From positions 26,490,119-26,554,118 of the forward strand of contig OV277872.1 of the NCBI GenBank assembly GCA_922989275.2: a stretch of 64,000 bases of DNA. Direction: 5' to 3'. Below, one piece after another: positions 1-12,330 of the stretch (its first letter is position 1; every line of letters begins with the position of its first letter). The notes below the pieces were generated by a model that saw nothing but the letters and a program-made list of their open reading frames with translations, did not search any database and had not been told where the DNA came from. The position numbers were made by a program, and so were the translations under genes. This DNA is from Gari tellinella (lineage: Eukaryota; Mollusca; Bivalvia; Cardiida; Psammobiidae).

Positions 1-969
1 AACACGTTGATGTATAATTATATATGTACCTATTTCCCGAAAAACTCTACAAGTAGTAAATAGTTTCTTGGCGTCTGATCTGGATCTAAACTCTTTTAGC
101 TGCTAGCAGTGAAATAGTTTAGCCCATATTCGTTTACAGTAACTGTGTAGCGTGGGTAGGGAATTTCTCTTTGTTTGCATTGCCTTTGTCCCTTAGCTCC
201 TGATGGAACTGTTGGGGCACGACAATTCTGCACCATACACCAGTCTTGTCCATTTGTCCCCATCATGGGCAAATTCTTGTGATTCTTAGAATGTCAGTCC
301 GATCAACTCTTCAATGTTATCAATCCATTTTCTCTGTTGTCTTCCTCTTTTTCTCTTTCCCTCGGCTGTTCCTTGTAAAATTGTCTATGAAAGGCCACTA
401 GATCGAGTGACATGGCCGTACCATTTCATCTGCCTCCTTTTGACTATAGTTAACAGTTCATCGTGTTTACCTTTGTGGTTAAGAACTCATTTTCTGACTT
501 GTTCATTGGAAACGTGCTCCATAATTGAGATGCCTAAGATGGTCCAAAAGAATCTCAAGCCGCGTAACGTCTGACCAGGATCCAAACATTGTTTTTGAAA
601 TTTCTTCAGTCATAAATTTGACATTAACGAAATTGAAGCAGTCGATAATTGATGTGGAAGGGGTAAAATCTCACTATACATTTGATCATGAAAGGTTTAA
701 ACCACTTTATTACCTTATTCATGTACAATAGTTATTTATAAACAGTTAAGACTCCGAGTAACTCTAATCAGGATCCAAACTGTTTGACAGTAATTACAAT
801 ATTACTTTATTTAATATTCATTTAATTATCAATTAAACTATAGTGGACGATTCTGTGTGACTAATTGTAGTATTATAAAACGATTTTGCATTAGTTTCTT
901 TGTGTGATCAAAGTAAAGACAGTTTTATAAAATGGTTTGAGAGGTAGTACTCAGTTAGAGCGGTCGTCA
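1..969. other. Intergenic; three half-copies of the type-1 hairpin
   Basis: I see no gene here. Decayed right halves of the type-1 hairpin (GTCTGATCTGGATC-like followed by AAACTGTTTG) lie near 68-95, 560-592 and 737-785. The short open frames have no recognisable domain and no splice context. Confidence 0.5.
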
Positions 970-1411
970 CTTTTCAATGAACAGTGATGATGATGTTCGT
1001 CCATCGCTAGGCGAAGATGACCGTGACTACTGGATTGGCAAGGTGCCATGTGACCAAATGTGGCTCGTCAGACCTATGCGTGCATGAAACGCTCTGCCAC
1101 AGATGGAACACATGTGGGTTGGCTCAGTTGTAGGGGTACTGTCAGCCCTCTGTTTACGGATGACACGTTTCCTCTGAGATTCGTCTATACGGGCTTTCTC
1201 AGCTGCCTTTGCCCAAGCAGCTATTGAACTCCTCCAGGATGGCCTGTTTTCTGCAAGTGACTCCCATGTGTCTGTTGGGATGCTGAGACGCTTCAATGAG
1301 CACTTAAGGTTGTCTTTGAAGCGTTTCTTCTGTCCTCCAAATCGTCTCTTCCCTTCTGACAATTTTCCATAGAACAGTTGCTTTGGTATGCGGGAGTCTG
1401 GCATGCGGCAA
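970..1411 (-). pseudogene. 5'-truncated LINE: C-terminal tail of a reverse transcriptase ORF
   Basis: The minus-strand frame 1404-1027 encodes 125 residues matching the end of a widespread invertebrate APE-type non-LTR retrotransposon ORF2. It opens with the CRMPDSRIPKQLFYG segment, continues with a basic region, and ends in a C2H2-type finger (CSICGRAFHARIGLTSHIWSH) about ten residues before the TAG stop at 1029-1027. Homology breaks abruptly near 1411, so the reverse transcriptase and endonuclease are missing. This is the usual result of incomplete target-primed reverse transcription. About 55 bases of 3' tail follow the stop. The family assignment is from recognised motifs; the exact clade is not determined. 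Confidence 0.8.
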
Positions 1412-2018
1412 TGAACAGTAATTTCATTTAGAATCGCAGAAACTGAGCGTTTTAATGATCCTGATAGAACGTTACGTTACTCGATGTCTAAAAACTATTT
1501 GTAAATAGCAGCCATGTATCACCCAGCAGCAGGCTGATGGTTAGTATTAGTTATCACTGACTACCGTAATGATCCCAAGTACTGGAACAGGCAGGCCTTG
1601 ACAGACAGAGTAGTATTTGCTAATGGACTAGTCTTATCAGGCTCTTCAATATTTGCCAGTCAATTTGCACTTCTTGCTCAAATAACTATGTACAGGAGCA
1701 ATCAGGTTTTTTATTAAAGGATAATAACAGCAGTTAAACAGGGTGTCACAAGTTTTAGGATCTTACGGAAAAGAACAAATCGTACTTACAACAAACAAGT
1801 GAACAGATTAAATGTGTTCCGATGTTGATCCCTGTATTGATAATACTGTTGATTGGTGACGTAAAAGTGTGCACAAAACTTTTCCAGCTTCTTTTTTGGA
1901 GAATCCTTCTTTGCTTTCTGCTCCGCCTAAAACGCTCAACTGAAATTTTAATTACATTTATGTTTTGGATGGCATGAATTCAACATGTGATGTTCAAAAG
2001 TTGCATTTTTTTTGTATA

Positions 2019-3429
2019 CAGTAAAACCTTTCTATTACGACCACTTAAAAGAATGATAATAGGTTGTTTAAAAAAACAGGTGACTGCTTTAGCAATATGA
2101 TAGTAAAACAGAATCCTAAAAGAACTTTCTGTTTAAATGCCACATTGCTAAAGGGTATACTACTGCCCAAAGTCATGTTTAAAATGCGCATTTTCTTATA
2201 CATGTACGTTTTCTATTTATTAAAACTAAGTGAAATCTGTTGTAAGACGCATGACATATGTCCCCCTTCGGTTAGAACAATGCATAAAAATGCCGATTTC
2301 TTATTGAGATGGCTACACATATAAGATACTTGTTTACATAACAAATCTTCGAGTTTGTTTCCGAGAACGGTGTAAAGGTCACGTGATCGATACGGCGGTG
2401 ATAGTTAATGTACACAGTGTAACCCGTCTTCAGTTTGTGTCACATTCAGCTGAATGAATTGAGGAGTTGTCTCTCTTTGATTGAAAGCGTTATAATTCCT
2501 ACCTAAAATAAGCTATGTGGTTGTTGTCGTGTGTATATACTATGCTAATGAGCTTTGTACCGACTATAAAAGAAATATCTCGTTAGATTTCGTCGTTGTT
2601 CGTATGTAAACAAACTCGATTTAAAACTCGACTATTTCCACAAAATTTCACAGCTTTGTTATGCCCCTTTTACACAGACGATCGGGCTTAAATTGGTACC
2701 CAATCGGTCTAATTATTTGCTGTTTTGATCAGTTTTCATAAGTGAGATAATTTCAGGCTTTCTGTGTAAACGGGTATCGGTGATGAATAATTATTATCAA
2801 TAATCGATGAATACCGATAAAACACTGATGAAATGCTGGAGGCAACCGATTGATCACCAACTGATCACACATTGAACTGCCATTAACAACCGATGAAAAC
2901 CGACGAGATCCCGCGTTTTAATTCTCATCTTTTTTCATCGGTGGTTAGTATCAGGTCATCGGGGCTTTAACGATGGCGTATCGTTGGCTCATCGATGATA
3001 TCGGTAGTAGACGGATGTCAATTGGTTATTTGTAAAAAAAAATTTGAACACGTTTAAAATTCCCCATCAGTTATTTTCCCCGACGAAACCCATCTTTACC
3101 CAATACCGATTGATAGGTGGAAAACAGGTGGCCAATAGGTGATGTCGGAAGTAAATAGCCTATCATCGGTCCCCTCCCTAGTTTGTCTAAAAACCTACCG
3201 ATCTATCACCGATGGCTCTGTGTAAACGGGGTTTAAGCAATATTACCTCAAAAAGTACCACACATTTCTTCTTTCTTATGTTACGATTACGAAGGTGCCA
3301 TAAAGTTCATGTAAGAAGCGTGCACGATTTTGGTAGTTTGAGAGGAATGATCTAGCTTTGAAGAAGTCACCTGTCTTAGCCATCTAATAATTAATACTAT
3401 TTAGTGGTCAAAATAGAGTGATTTTACTG
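2019..3429. mobile_element. TA-flanked TIR element, family CAGTRAAACC, 1.4 kb
   Basis: The left end CAGTAAAACCTTTCTATTAC and the right end (reverse strand CAGTAAAATCACTCTATTTT) form imperfect terminal inverted repeats, each flanked by TA. The arms both continue into GACCACT and later CAGGTGACT. No transposase frame is left; the 86-codon frame at 2064-2324 shows nothing recognisable. The TA target site and CAGT ends fit a Tc1/mariner-superfamily non-autonomous element. Shorter relatives with the same ends lie at 27112, 28936 and 57001. A second TIR element is nested inside. Confidence 0.7.
2664..3231. mobile_element. Nested TIR element full of ATCGGT/ACCGAT motifs
   Basis: The ends CCCCTTTTACACAGA and TCTGTGTAAACGGGG are inverted repeats. 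The interior contains well over a dozen ATCGGT, ACCGAT or ATCGATGA-like hexamers in both orientations, for example near 2700, 2775, 2845, 2888, 2938, 3000, 3105, 3170 and 3205. No coding frame is visible. The superfamily is not recognised. Confidence 0.6.
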
Positions 3430-3472
3430 TATAAGACATGTTTAGTCCCTTTCACCGCCAAAGGCGACTTAA

Positions 3473-4411
3473 GGGTGTATCAATGTCATGACTTTGGGAA
3501 ATTTTCAAAGTATATGAAAACACTCTATGATGGTTTTGTATTGAAGAGCTGTTTAAGATGAATGAATAAATAGAAAAAGTGTACATTTTGGTGAACAACA
3601 GACTGCTCTACGGCCATGTAAAATTTACCCCACCCACTTCCTCTTATTTTGTCCTTTTCAAACAGCCCGCTTCAATAAAATCCATTTTTAATGAAAACAA
3701 ATATGATAATTTGGTTTTGTGTTATTTATTTCCTATCTATGGTAGTATTTCTTCATACAAAAACTAATTTAAGAAAAAAAAGGCACCAAATGTGAAATTT
3801 ATAAAGCTCTAAATATCATCGATATGGTACTTTTTTGTAAATTTTGTAAGGGGAGATAACTCTTTTGACTTTAATAACTCAAAATTTTCAACACTGACCT
3901 TTCAATTTCTTTTCATATTTTGAACTGCCTTAGCATGGGCATTCATCTGGTAGAATATAAAAAAAGTTTAATACTAGAACTAGTTCATTTTCAAACTTTT
4001 TTAATTTTTTTCATAAAATAAAAAATCTAATAAAATTATGCCCTATACAAAGCATATTTTTGATATTCAAGGATCCATATTGTTCAAACCTGGTGCCTGC
4101 TTTGTCTAAATTTGGTTTCTATATGTGAAAATACCACCATAGACATTAAATAAATAATGAAAACCCAAATTATCATGTTTGTTTTGTTTTGAAATAAATT
4201 TTACTGAAGCTTGTACTCTGAATGTGTAAAATTTGAGAAAAAAAAACGTCCAAATTTGACATACCTTTTTCAAATCGCTGTAGCTAAAAAAAAGGACACC
4301 ACCATATTTTTTTTTCATTTTCTTATTCATCATAAACATCTCTTCCAAAAAAACAATGTTAGAAAAAAAGTTTGATACTTTTAAAAATTGGCTTATGACA
4401 TTGATACACCC
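3473..4411. mobile_element. TTAA-flanked foldback element, ~0.94 kb
   Basis: GGGTGTATCAATGTCAT at the left end is mirrored by ATGACATTGATACACCC at the right end, and TTAA flanks both. The homology extends inward: the plus frame at 3579-3767 and the minus frame at 4348-4106 encode similar peptides, both containing DNL and YLF..YG. The two halves are therefore long diverged inverted arms. Those frames are arm echoes, not genes. TTAA flanks are typical of piggyBac-type insertion, although the GGG-initial TIR is atypical for it. Confidence 0.65.
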
Positions 4412-4415
4412 TTAA

Positions 4416-5097
4416 GACGGCTTTGCAAAGCAAACATTTTTAGACCTTTAGACATGGCGTTACGCAGAGTCAGGATCAAAACTGTTTGATACTCTTATTA
4501 ATATTTGCTCAGCTACAACTTCAAAACTTTGAATTTATTTTATCCAGTCGGGAGAAATAATTGAATCATAAGATATATCTTAAATAAATCAGCTAAATAT
4601 TTGTATATTAAATTTTAATCAAAGTGGTGTAAGTTAAAAACTTTTGTAACAGCTTCATTAAATAGGCCTTATATTGTCAGAGTTTGTTGCTCAAACATTT
4701 AATCAGGTAATATTCGGTTTGTCGTCCTCATATGACAAAGGCAGCAATTATACACTTCTGGTAGACCGACGTCACTATCGCCTTGCTCTCTTTGAAATTT
4801 CTTGCGTAATAAATACAAAAAGAGTAGCAAATGTGTTATTTGTTCCCGGTTAAACATGACTAAACAAACAAATTGTAAAATGTGTAGAAAGGATTATTTA
4901 ATTGTTGACAGTTTGTTTTATATGTGTGTTTAAAAGTTTTGAACCTGATTAGACGCCTTTATACTCTATGTATGAACAGCTTCAGTATGTTGCAATTGAC
5001 ATCGTTGCTTTAACACACACACGCGCGCGTTTGATGGACAATAATAACGTTTTGCCAACTGCATCAACTGTTTTTACAGAAACAAAAAAGATATTAC
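4416..5097. other. No gene seen; possible gene A intron sequence
   Basis: This lies downstream of the gene A donor on the minus strand, so it should be intron 2. It holds one decayed half of a type-1 hairpin near 4452-4485 and otherwise AT-rich sequence. I could not find the next phase-1 exon here or further left. Confidence 0.4.
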
Positions 5098-7615
5098 CGG
5101 CTTCTTCTGTAGTGTCTTTCCAAACAAACCTAGGGCCGTGCTGTACACAAATCCGTTCAACGGTAGCGTTTTCGTTCTCTGCCCGACACAAGCACGTGGC
5201 CCTACTCGCAACAGTATCGGTATTCAACTCATCTATCACTTCACCGTCTTCTGTTACACAGTTTATGGCAGTTTTCGGAAGCACACAGCCTTCAGATGAC
5301 TGAGGATAAAATATGTCTCAATGCATGTAACCCATTAAGGCATTTAATATATTCCTGTACTAAGAAAAACCCATGTCCACTATAAACAGTCATAAAAACC
5401 AACCATTAGAACTACATTTATTTTCTATATATTAGCGGATGGTTGCATAAGAAGCATTCTGTTATACCTTTAGCCTGTTGTAAGCAACCATGTGTCTTCA
5501 ATACTAAACACACGCTTTGAATTGAATGTTTTCATTTCTTTTCTATTGATTTTATAGTTAAATATATTTCAACCGTTTCAGTGAATGAAAATGTAGTGTA
5601 AATAGTACCCGGTCATTAAACCTTTGCATGCTATGTAATCGTCGTTTGCAACATTGATCAGATGTAATTTATCGGTATGTTCTAAGGTAAATACCTCGCT
5701 GTTTCCAATTCTTTGGAACCAGACATGACGCCGAGATGACGAAAGTTATCATGTAGTGAGCAGTAGGTTCAAGACGCCATGAAGGACTCAAATCAACAGT
5801 GCAAAAAGTTTGGATACAGAGCAGACGCTACATAAAGTTGCGTCTGATCAGAATCAAGACTATTGGGAATACATGTAGTAAAATATTACATTTGACACAA
5901 AATTGCAGACGATAAATTTTAGCAGACAATATTTTGTTAGCGAAATTATTCACGGTTAAATTTAAAGATAAAGGTTAGAGTCGGATACCTGAAAATGTGA
6001 AAAAATAGACATTTTGATAATTATTCTTCAAAATTAAAACAACTTTGACCCGAAAAAATGCTTGTTTGACTACTTAATTCAACACGTTCAACACTAACAT
6101 AAGTTTCTGTAATATATTCGCAGCTTTCAAAACCTCCATATAAGACTTTTTGACCAGAAACGGGTGTCAAAGCCACCTGATTGAATTTTAAGCCTAAAAA
6201 CATCTTTAACCAAAACTAATCAATTTTCAGTTTAGAAAGATTATTAAATGAATGATGAGTCTTAATCTAGTTATATAAAACTTAAAAACAACCCGTCCAA
6301 AAAACTTTAACCTGGTGATTTGAGGTCAAAACAACTAAGTTCAAAACATGTAATAAATTGAAACAAATTAAAATCATGTTTAATTCCAATTTCATAGCCT
6401 CAATGTTTGTTCCCAAATGAAGCTACACACACAATTTCAGCACCTTAGCACACGTATTAAACTTGAAAACAACCCGTCCAAAAAACTTTAACCTGGTGAT
6501 TATAGTAAAAAAACTAAGTCCACAACATGTTAAAATTGACAAATAATAAAATTGTTTTTAAATTTCAACTTCATAACATCAATGTTTGACCAAGAATGAA
6601 GCTTCACACAAAATGTCAGCACCTTAGCACACGTTTTTAACTTTAAAACCATCCGTCCAAAAAACTTCAATCTTGTGATTTGTAGTAACAAAACCTAAGT
6701 CCAAAACATGTTCAAAATTGACACCTATTAAAATTGTTTTTAAATTCCAACTTTATGACATCAATGTTTGACCCCAAATGAAGCTTCATACAAAATTTCA
6801 GCCCCCTAGCACAAGTATTAAACTTTAAAACAACCCGTCCATTAAACTTTAACTGGTCTTTTGTAGTTAAAAAACCTAAGTCCAAAACATGTCAAATATT
6901 GACAAAAATTAAAATTATTTTATACTCCAACTTCATAACATCAATGTTTGACCCCTTATGAGCCTCCATACACAATTTCAGCACCCTAGCACACATATTA
7001 AGCTTTAAAACAACCCGTCCAAAAAGTTTAACCTTGGTCCACGCCCACTCCCATGCCCACGCCCACGCAGGGGGTATTGCATTAGCTCTGCTGTTCTACG
7101 AACATGCGAGCTAATAGTATGTTAAAATTGGGTGCTTTGTTATATGGAAGTAAACAACCCAAATCGTCCTTTGTAGTTATGAATACAATAATAAGTGTTT
7201 ATTGCCCGTGCTGCCAATTGTTTCTTTACCATAGTGCAAACTATTATTGGAGTGAAACAATCCCGTGTACATTAACCCCCACACTGCCTTACCCCGAGTA
7301 CGATGGTTATTTGCAAAACGTTTGGATCCTGATCAGACGCCGCGAGACGCGGTGTCTGATCAGGTACCAAACTGTTTGACAGTCATTTCAATATTTCTTA
7401 AAACAAAATACCTAAAAATTAAATTAGAGGTATAAAAGCAGACGACAATTGTTTATAATTGATGACGTCACGGCAGTGAAGGGGCTAAAAGCTATATATC
7501 ACTGAGATGAGATGATGCTTACCAGTCGATGTTGTACCTCATATTTGCCGTTTAAGCTGTTAACGCGAACAAGCACTGTCAGCAGAACAAATGCAATCTT
7601 CAAATTGTAATTCAT
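5098..7615 (-). CDS. Gene A: secreted Cys-rich protein, first two coding exons (partial)
   Basis: Exon 1 (7615-7523) starts at ATG and encodes 31 residues with a clear signal peptide (hydrophobic core IAFVLLTVLV, likely cleavage after VNS). It ends in phase 0 at GTAAGC. Exon 2 (5299-5098) follows a strong acceptor (TTTTATCCTCAG), encodes residues 32-98, and ends in phase 1 at GTAATA. It has Cys at 36, 45, 67, 69 and 82, Trp at 91, and the motif CVTEDGE. The same layout (phase 0 in, phase 1 out, CIT-x-DGE, paired Cys, late Trp) is found in gene C exon 60131-60299, so the two genes probably carry a related domain that I cannot name. The gene must continue beyond the left edge; no stop lies before the donor. 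Intron 1 contains a 181-bp satellite. Function is unknown; an extracellular role is inferred. Confidence 0.65.
6275..7035. repeat. 181-bp tandem satellite, about four copies
   Basis: The marker CAACCCGTCCAAAAAACTTT (and close variants) recurs near 6285, 6466, 6646, 6827 and 7007, a spacing of about 181 bases. Copies also share TTTCAGCACCTTAGCACAC. The array lies in intron 1 of gene A and ends in a short CCCACGCCCACG-rich stretch. Confidence 0.8.
7276..7484. mobile_element. TTAA-type MITE with type-1 hairpin
   Basis: The element is bounded by TTAA on the left and the degenerate CTAA on the right. Its ends are CCCCCACACTGCC and GGCAGTGAAGGGG. The core at 7311-7380 is a hairpin with arms around GATCCTGATCAGACGCCGCG and CGCGGTGTCTGATCAGGTAC. 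Confidence 0.75.
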
Positions 7616-7711
7616 CCTTAAACAAAAAAGAAATATCGCACTTGAATTATATAGGTTGATCGTAAAATCTTTGAAATTAAACTAAAATTTGATTATTTAC
7701 AAATTTGAAAC

Positions 7712-7982
7712 GTTTTTTTTTTTATTTGATTTGTTATGATTTTACGTCGCTTTCAACAGTATTTCAGTTATATCACGACGTCCAGCTAATTACAGGTGGA
7801 GGTAGACTACAGACGCCCTTGTATGCACTGTTTTGGACACAAATCGGCAACTGGGTAGAATCACCGTCCTTCCGCATACCAGCTGGAAGACATCCCCACA
7901 TGTAAACTCGAACTCACAGCGGTGAGGAGCTTAGTGCTGTAAGTCACAGTGACTACACCACTAGGCCATGGAGGCCTCCGAA
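7712..7982 (-). mobile_element. tRNA-derived SINE
   Basis: Read on the minus strand the element begins with a tRNA-like head: box A-like TGGCCTAGTGGTGTAGTCAC and box B-like GAGTTCGAGTTTACATG. A body follows with GGTGATTCTACCCAGTTG, then the conserved end GTTGAAAGCGACGTAAAA and an A-rich tail. The head, body and tail order is typical of molluscan tRNA SINEs. The family name is not assigned. Confidence 0.75.
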
Positions 7983-8654
7983 ATATTCTTTAAATATTCG
8001 TGTCAATACGAAAACCATAACGAGTATGTTTTCAAGCACAAAAGCTCAATTTGAGGCAGGTTTGGTGTATCTGTTAATGATGCTGACTGTATCCAGCAAG
8101 GAATCAGGAACTCTTCCCTAGTGATATTCACATGGGTTGTAGGAGATGCGACACATATTTGTTGCCAGTTGTACCAACTTGTAGACAATTATCAAAACCT
8201 CTTCAGTTTAAAAAGTTGTTCCAATTATAATTAAAACCTCAGTATGTCATTGATCTTACGCAAAGGCATGATACTATATTTCACAACGCGCGTTTCTGGT
8301 ATGCTACACAAACATATAAAGAATTAGGGATTTCCTCTGCTGACCTTTTGAGCTCTCAGTGTGACCTTGATTTTGAGCGATAGCAATTATCGTCGCAAAC
8401 ACATTGGCAGGATACATTAACCTGTAAACCGTTATAAATACCCTTCAATTTATTTAAAGGGTGTAGGATCGAATGGATAAGGCCCTGTTGACCATTGAGC
8501 CTTTTGTGTAACTTTGACCTTGGATATCGTGAATGGATTGTTATTATCAACTCATACCTCCTTGGTAAGTTAAAAATACCTGTAACATACTATAAAGGAC
8601 CTTTCACTGATTAAAAAGATATAATGGCGGAATATCATTTCTCCTACTGTCCTT

Positions 8655-8743
8655 TCAAATAAATACGAAAGACTCAAGCAGGAAACGTAACACAAACAAT
8701 ACACCCACCTCTAAAGCAGAACACACACACACAGTCATACCAC

Positions 8744-8777
<34 letters not shown>

Positions 8778-9145
8778 ATACCATTCCTTCATCTACACAC
8801 TAAATAGAAAACAACAAGACAAACATAAAGCAAAGTGAATATTGGAGCCCGCCTTGGTACGGTCAGTAGCAATCAATAATCAACTATAAATTAATCAATT
8901 ATTAACAACCACTGGGGGGGTTAAACCTGGGTTTAGGGGCGCCCAACCTCACACTTATCTCCTATATTCACCTATAAAGACGAACAGTGTACATAAAATA
9001 TAAACCCTGTTCCACAACCTCACAATCAAAAAGACCGCCAGCACAGTAAGTAAATACATGTAAAACATTTAGCAAAAATTCTATGACAAGATCATTAGTA
9101 ACATGGGAAAGAATTAAACATTCAAGCCCGTGTTAAACCCTAGCG
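8655..9145 (+). repeat. Dispersed repeat R1, right-truncated copy
   Basis: The copy starts AATACGAAAGACTCAAGCAG, runs through a CA microsatellite, then GGAGCCCGCCTTGGTACGG and TTTAGGGGCGCCCAACC. It stops after TTCAAGCCCGTGTTAAA, whereas the copies at 40425 and 46220 continue. No coding frame is conserved across copies. Confidence 0.8.
8741..8774. repeat. (CA)n microsatellite inside R1
   Basis: An almost perfect CA run lies at the same internal position as in the other R1 copies, so it is part of the repeat rather than independent. Confidence 0.9.
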
Positions 9146-9557
9146 TAACATTGATCCTGTGTTGAGGGACTTGGACTTCGTTTTCAATACTAGGTCTTTG
9201 TCAGACACAACAGTCCTGTAAATCGAGATCGTTCCACTGTTTTAAAATGTTTCGAAAGACACAGGACAACGGACAGTTGTCCAGTCTGATATTTGAATCC
9301 TGGATTGGATTTTGACATACTCTTCACGTAAACGTTTTGTTTTGATTCATTCATGTATTGTGATTCTTGTCATTAATAATTTGTCCTTTATATTGCTAGA
9401 AGCAAAGCACTTTGCTTAAAGCTGAACTAAAAATATTGAATTTGAATTTGTTTATGGCAAACCATCTTGACAAGATGCAGTGCTTTATGAAATGTGATCA
9501 ATATCTTTCCCTACTACTAGTACTACTATTAGTACTTACGAACCCTCGGTACGACGT

Positions 9558-9788
9558 ATAAAAATCTGAATAAGTAGAGATCCTTTGAAAGCACAGAAAA
9601 CAAAGCAAATATTGAAAATTGAATACTCGGTTTAATTGAGTCTGTTCATGAGCAAATATACTGAAATATGCAACAGAGCTCACGCCCCCTAGCACCAGCT
9701 TAAGCGGAATTCAACTTTCAACTGTAAATAGGCTGAAATCAATTATTCCAAAGGACCAGAAAGTATAACAACACTGAGAACCCTGACA
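9558..9788 (-). repeat. Dispersed repeat R2, single copy
   Basis: This shares GATCCTTTGAAAGCACAGAA, CTCACGCCCCCTAGCACC and CCAAAGGACCAGAAAGTATA with the copies at 12775 and 15674. It is non-coding; no tRNA promoter boxes were recognised, so a SINE origin is unproven. Confidence 0.75.
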
Positions 9789-9930
9789 TTCACATGTTTG
9801 TCTGATATCTGATAAATGTAATTATGTTACATACCTTACAGTCATTACGGCATCCGGTCCGAATTGTCTACTTTTATCAACAGCGTTGTATGAAACGCTG
9901 CACACATTATTTATCAGTAATGACTATTAA

Positions 9931-10174
9931 CCCTTTACCCAATAACCCGTTTATAACATTAAATATATGTGATCACTTAAAGCAGGTTGAAAGTAAAGCA
10001 GAATGTGCCTTAAGGCACATTCTGCTTTACTTTCAGCCTGCTTTAAACTACCATCTGCTAGGCTGTGTAAAATATTTGTTATGATAATTGTTCATGAGGG
10101 TATAAACTGGAACTATTTCTTCAGCGGAGGAATTAATTAGATACGCTAAAAGTCGCTTCTATGGGGGGAAAGGG
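9931..10174. mobile_element. TTAA-type MITE with type-2 hairpin
   Basis: Perfect TTAA flanks enclose CCCTTTACCC at the left and GGGGAAAGGG at the right. The centre is a near-perfect hairpin around 9979-10046 with arms GTAAAGCAGAATGTGCC and GGCACATTCTGCTTTAC. The 86-codon frame crossing it is a by-product. Confidence 0.8.
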
Positions 10175-10389
10175 TTAATTGCCAAAAACAAGCGCATTAG
10201 AGTTGATATCCCCTGCCGCAGCGATTGTAGAGAAGAAGGTGGCAAACTTTATTGTGGGAAGAGGGCAAATAGTGATCACCTGTTTTTAAAGATGAACATT
10301 CAAAAACTTTTTACAAAATTGTATAAAAATTCCATTTAGTTCTGTACACACTAATGCCTAAACAATACTAAAATAAAGCTTTTTCCAAC

Positions 10390-12330
10390 ATATCTGAGTA
10401 TAACAGTGGCAGGTAACTCTTCATTCAATTTCAACAGTGATTAAAAACTTTCAAGAACTTATATGTAACATTGTATGCAAAACTTTTAAAAACAAATGAA
10501 CTGTAGTTACTTGAGTGCGTGCACTGTTAATTAAGACATTTTAACTCACCAACGGCATAACACTCTTGACTAAGTTGCCTGATTACGACAATAAATAAAC
10601 TCTTTTGAAAACTAATAGCCATGTACGAGGGGCACTTCTTAGGTAGTGGCAACAGTTCAGTAACTTTAATGCATGTGTGATATATCATTTTAAAGAGGAA
10701 TGCATTGCCGACACGTTGGTGTAAAGCACGATAAGATCACATACGTAGATAAGTCACAACATGAACCTAAATGACCCCTAGTTCAGGACACTAGAACATA
10801 GCACTTGGCAGACATTATTTTTGACGTAAAAGCAACTTTTTTAACAGTTTTTGTTGTTGAAATATATCAGTTCATGTACCTATTTTAATGTAAATAAAAA
10901 TGTACCATTGAAAGAGTTATCTGACTTAGATATAATCTTTTCAAAAACAACATTTCTTATTTTGCTTATGAAACCTCTCAAAATGTGCTTTCGAACACTA
11001 TAATCTTTTTCTAGATCGGTATATTTACATTTTGATTTCGACGCATCAATATCTAATTCAATGACTTTAATTATAGCCTGGTTTAATATAAAAATTGAGT
11101 TGTTTTTTTTTTTTTAATTTTTTTTAGTTTATTATCATTTATTTTATTTATTTATTTATTTTAAATAATATCATTTTATACTGTTAAATGTGTGCATAAT
11201 TGTCTGATTTTACTTGACAGAAAAATTCATAAATTTATTCAAAATAATAAAGCCGCAATAATTATTATTGAATACAGTTTTGTAAGAAAAATACCTCAAA
11301 AATACACAAAAAGGTCTAGTGTCCTGAAGTAGGGGTTATTTAGGTTCATGTTGTGACTTATCGACGTATGTGATATTATCTTAAAAAGTGCCCCTCGTAT
11401 TTATAGTATAATAAATTTGTTTATAAAAAATGATTCAGATTTGTCCACACTGTCTTGTAAACTACAAACATAGAGTATTTTTCTAGCTTGTAAGTACATG
11501 TACATTAAGGACAGATAACTCTTGCCACAAGTATCTTATTTTGACAATATTTCCATCCTTTCAAGAAATTATACTTATATACATTGAAAGGAACTATACT
11601 TATATGTATGCAAGTATAATAAAACTTTAATGAAAACTGGAGTTGCTAGAGTGTAAAAACTGTAAAATATGGCATTTTCAACTCATCAAGGGCAAGTTAC
11701 TCTTAACTAATTTGAACATTTACGACAATAATTTAACTCATTCTAAAATGTATAGGCATATATAGTTAATTTTTTATCGAATTCCATTCACATGTGTACA
11801 CACTAGCATGTAAACAAAACTAAACTAAAGCCTTGTCTAGCATTGCTAAGTACATCAAGGGCAGATAACTATTGCCATAAGTATCCTATTTTGACAATAA
11901 ATGCATCCCTTCAAGGACTTATACTTATATATATCATGTGCAAGTATAATCAAAGTCCATTCAAAACTGTAGTTGCTAGATTGTAAGCACTGTTACATAT
12001 AGCATGTTCAACTCATCAAGAACAGATAACTCTAGACTAATTTCTCTGTTTTAAACAATAATCAAACTAATTTGGAAACTAATAGCTGTACATAACATAT
12101 TTATAGAAAAAAAGAGCATTTTCTAGCATTTCTAAGTACATCAAGGGCAGTAAGCTCTTGCCTCAGTATACTATTGTGACAATAATTGCAACCCTTCAAG
12201 AACTTATACTTATAGACATTGTGTGCAAGCATAAACACACTATCTGATGAATATATACTGTAGATTTTAGTGTGTAAAAACTTTTAATATGGCATTTTTA
12301 ACACATAAAGGGCAGATAAATCATAAATAC
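10390..12330. repeat. Degenerate tandem repeat, unit about 300-330 bp
   Basis: Units share CATCAAGGGCAGATAACT, TATTTTGACAATA and TCAAGGACTTATACTTATAT. They recur near 10400, 11510, 11850 and 12130, with secondary copies near 11690 and 12010. A TIR element (10626-11397) interrupts the array. No gene was found. Confidence 0.65.
10626..11397. mobile_element. Mariner-like TIR element, TA-flanked, non-autonomous
   Basis: The ends CGAGGGGCACTTCTTA and TTAAAAAGTGCCCCTCG are inverted repeats flanked by TA. Inner arm homology continues through CACATACGT, GATAAGTCACAACATGAACC and CAGGACACTAGA, making arms over 150 bases. The ~770-bp element has no transposase frame. CGAGGGG-type ends with a TA target fit the mariner group. 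Confidence 0.8.

Noticed and set aside
3579..4348. Two small similar peptides on opposite strands as a gene pair
   Set aside because: They are the two inverted arms of one foldback element.
4968..5303. 111-codon plus-strand frame
   Set aside because: It is the antisense of gene A exon 2, which has a signal exon, splice sites and Cys pattern on the minus strand.
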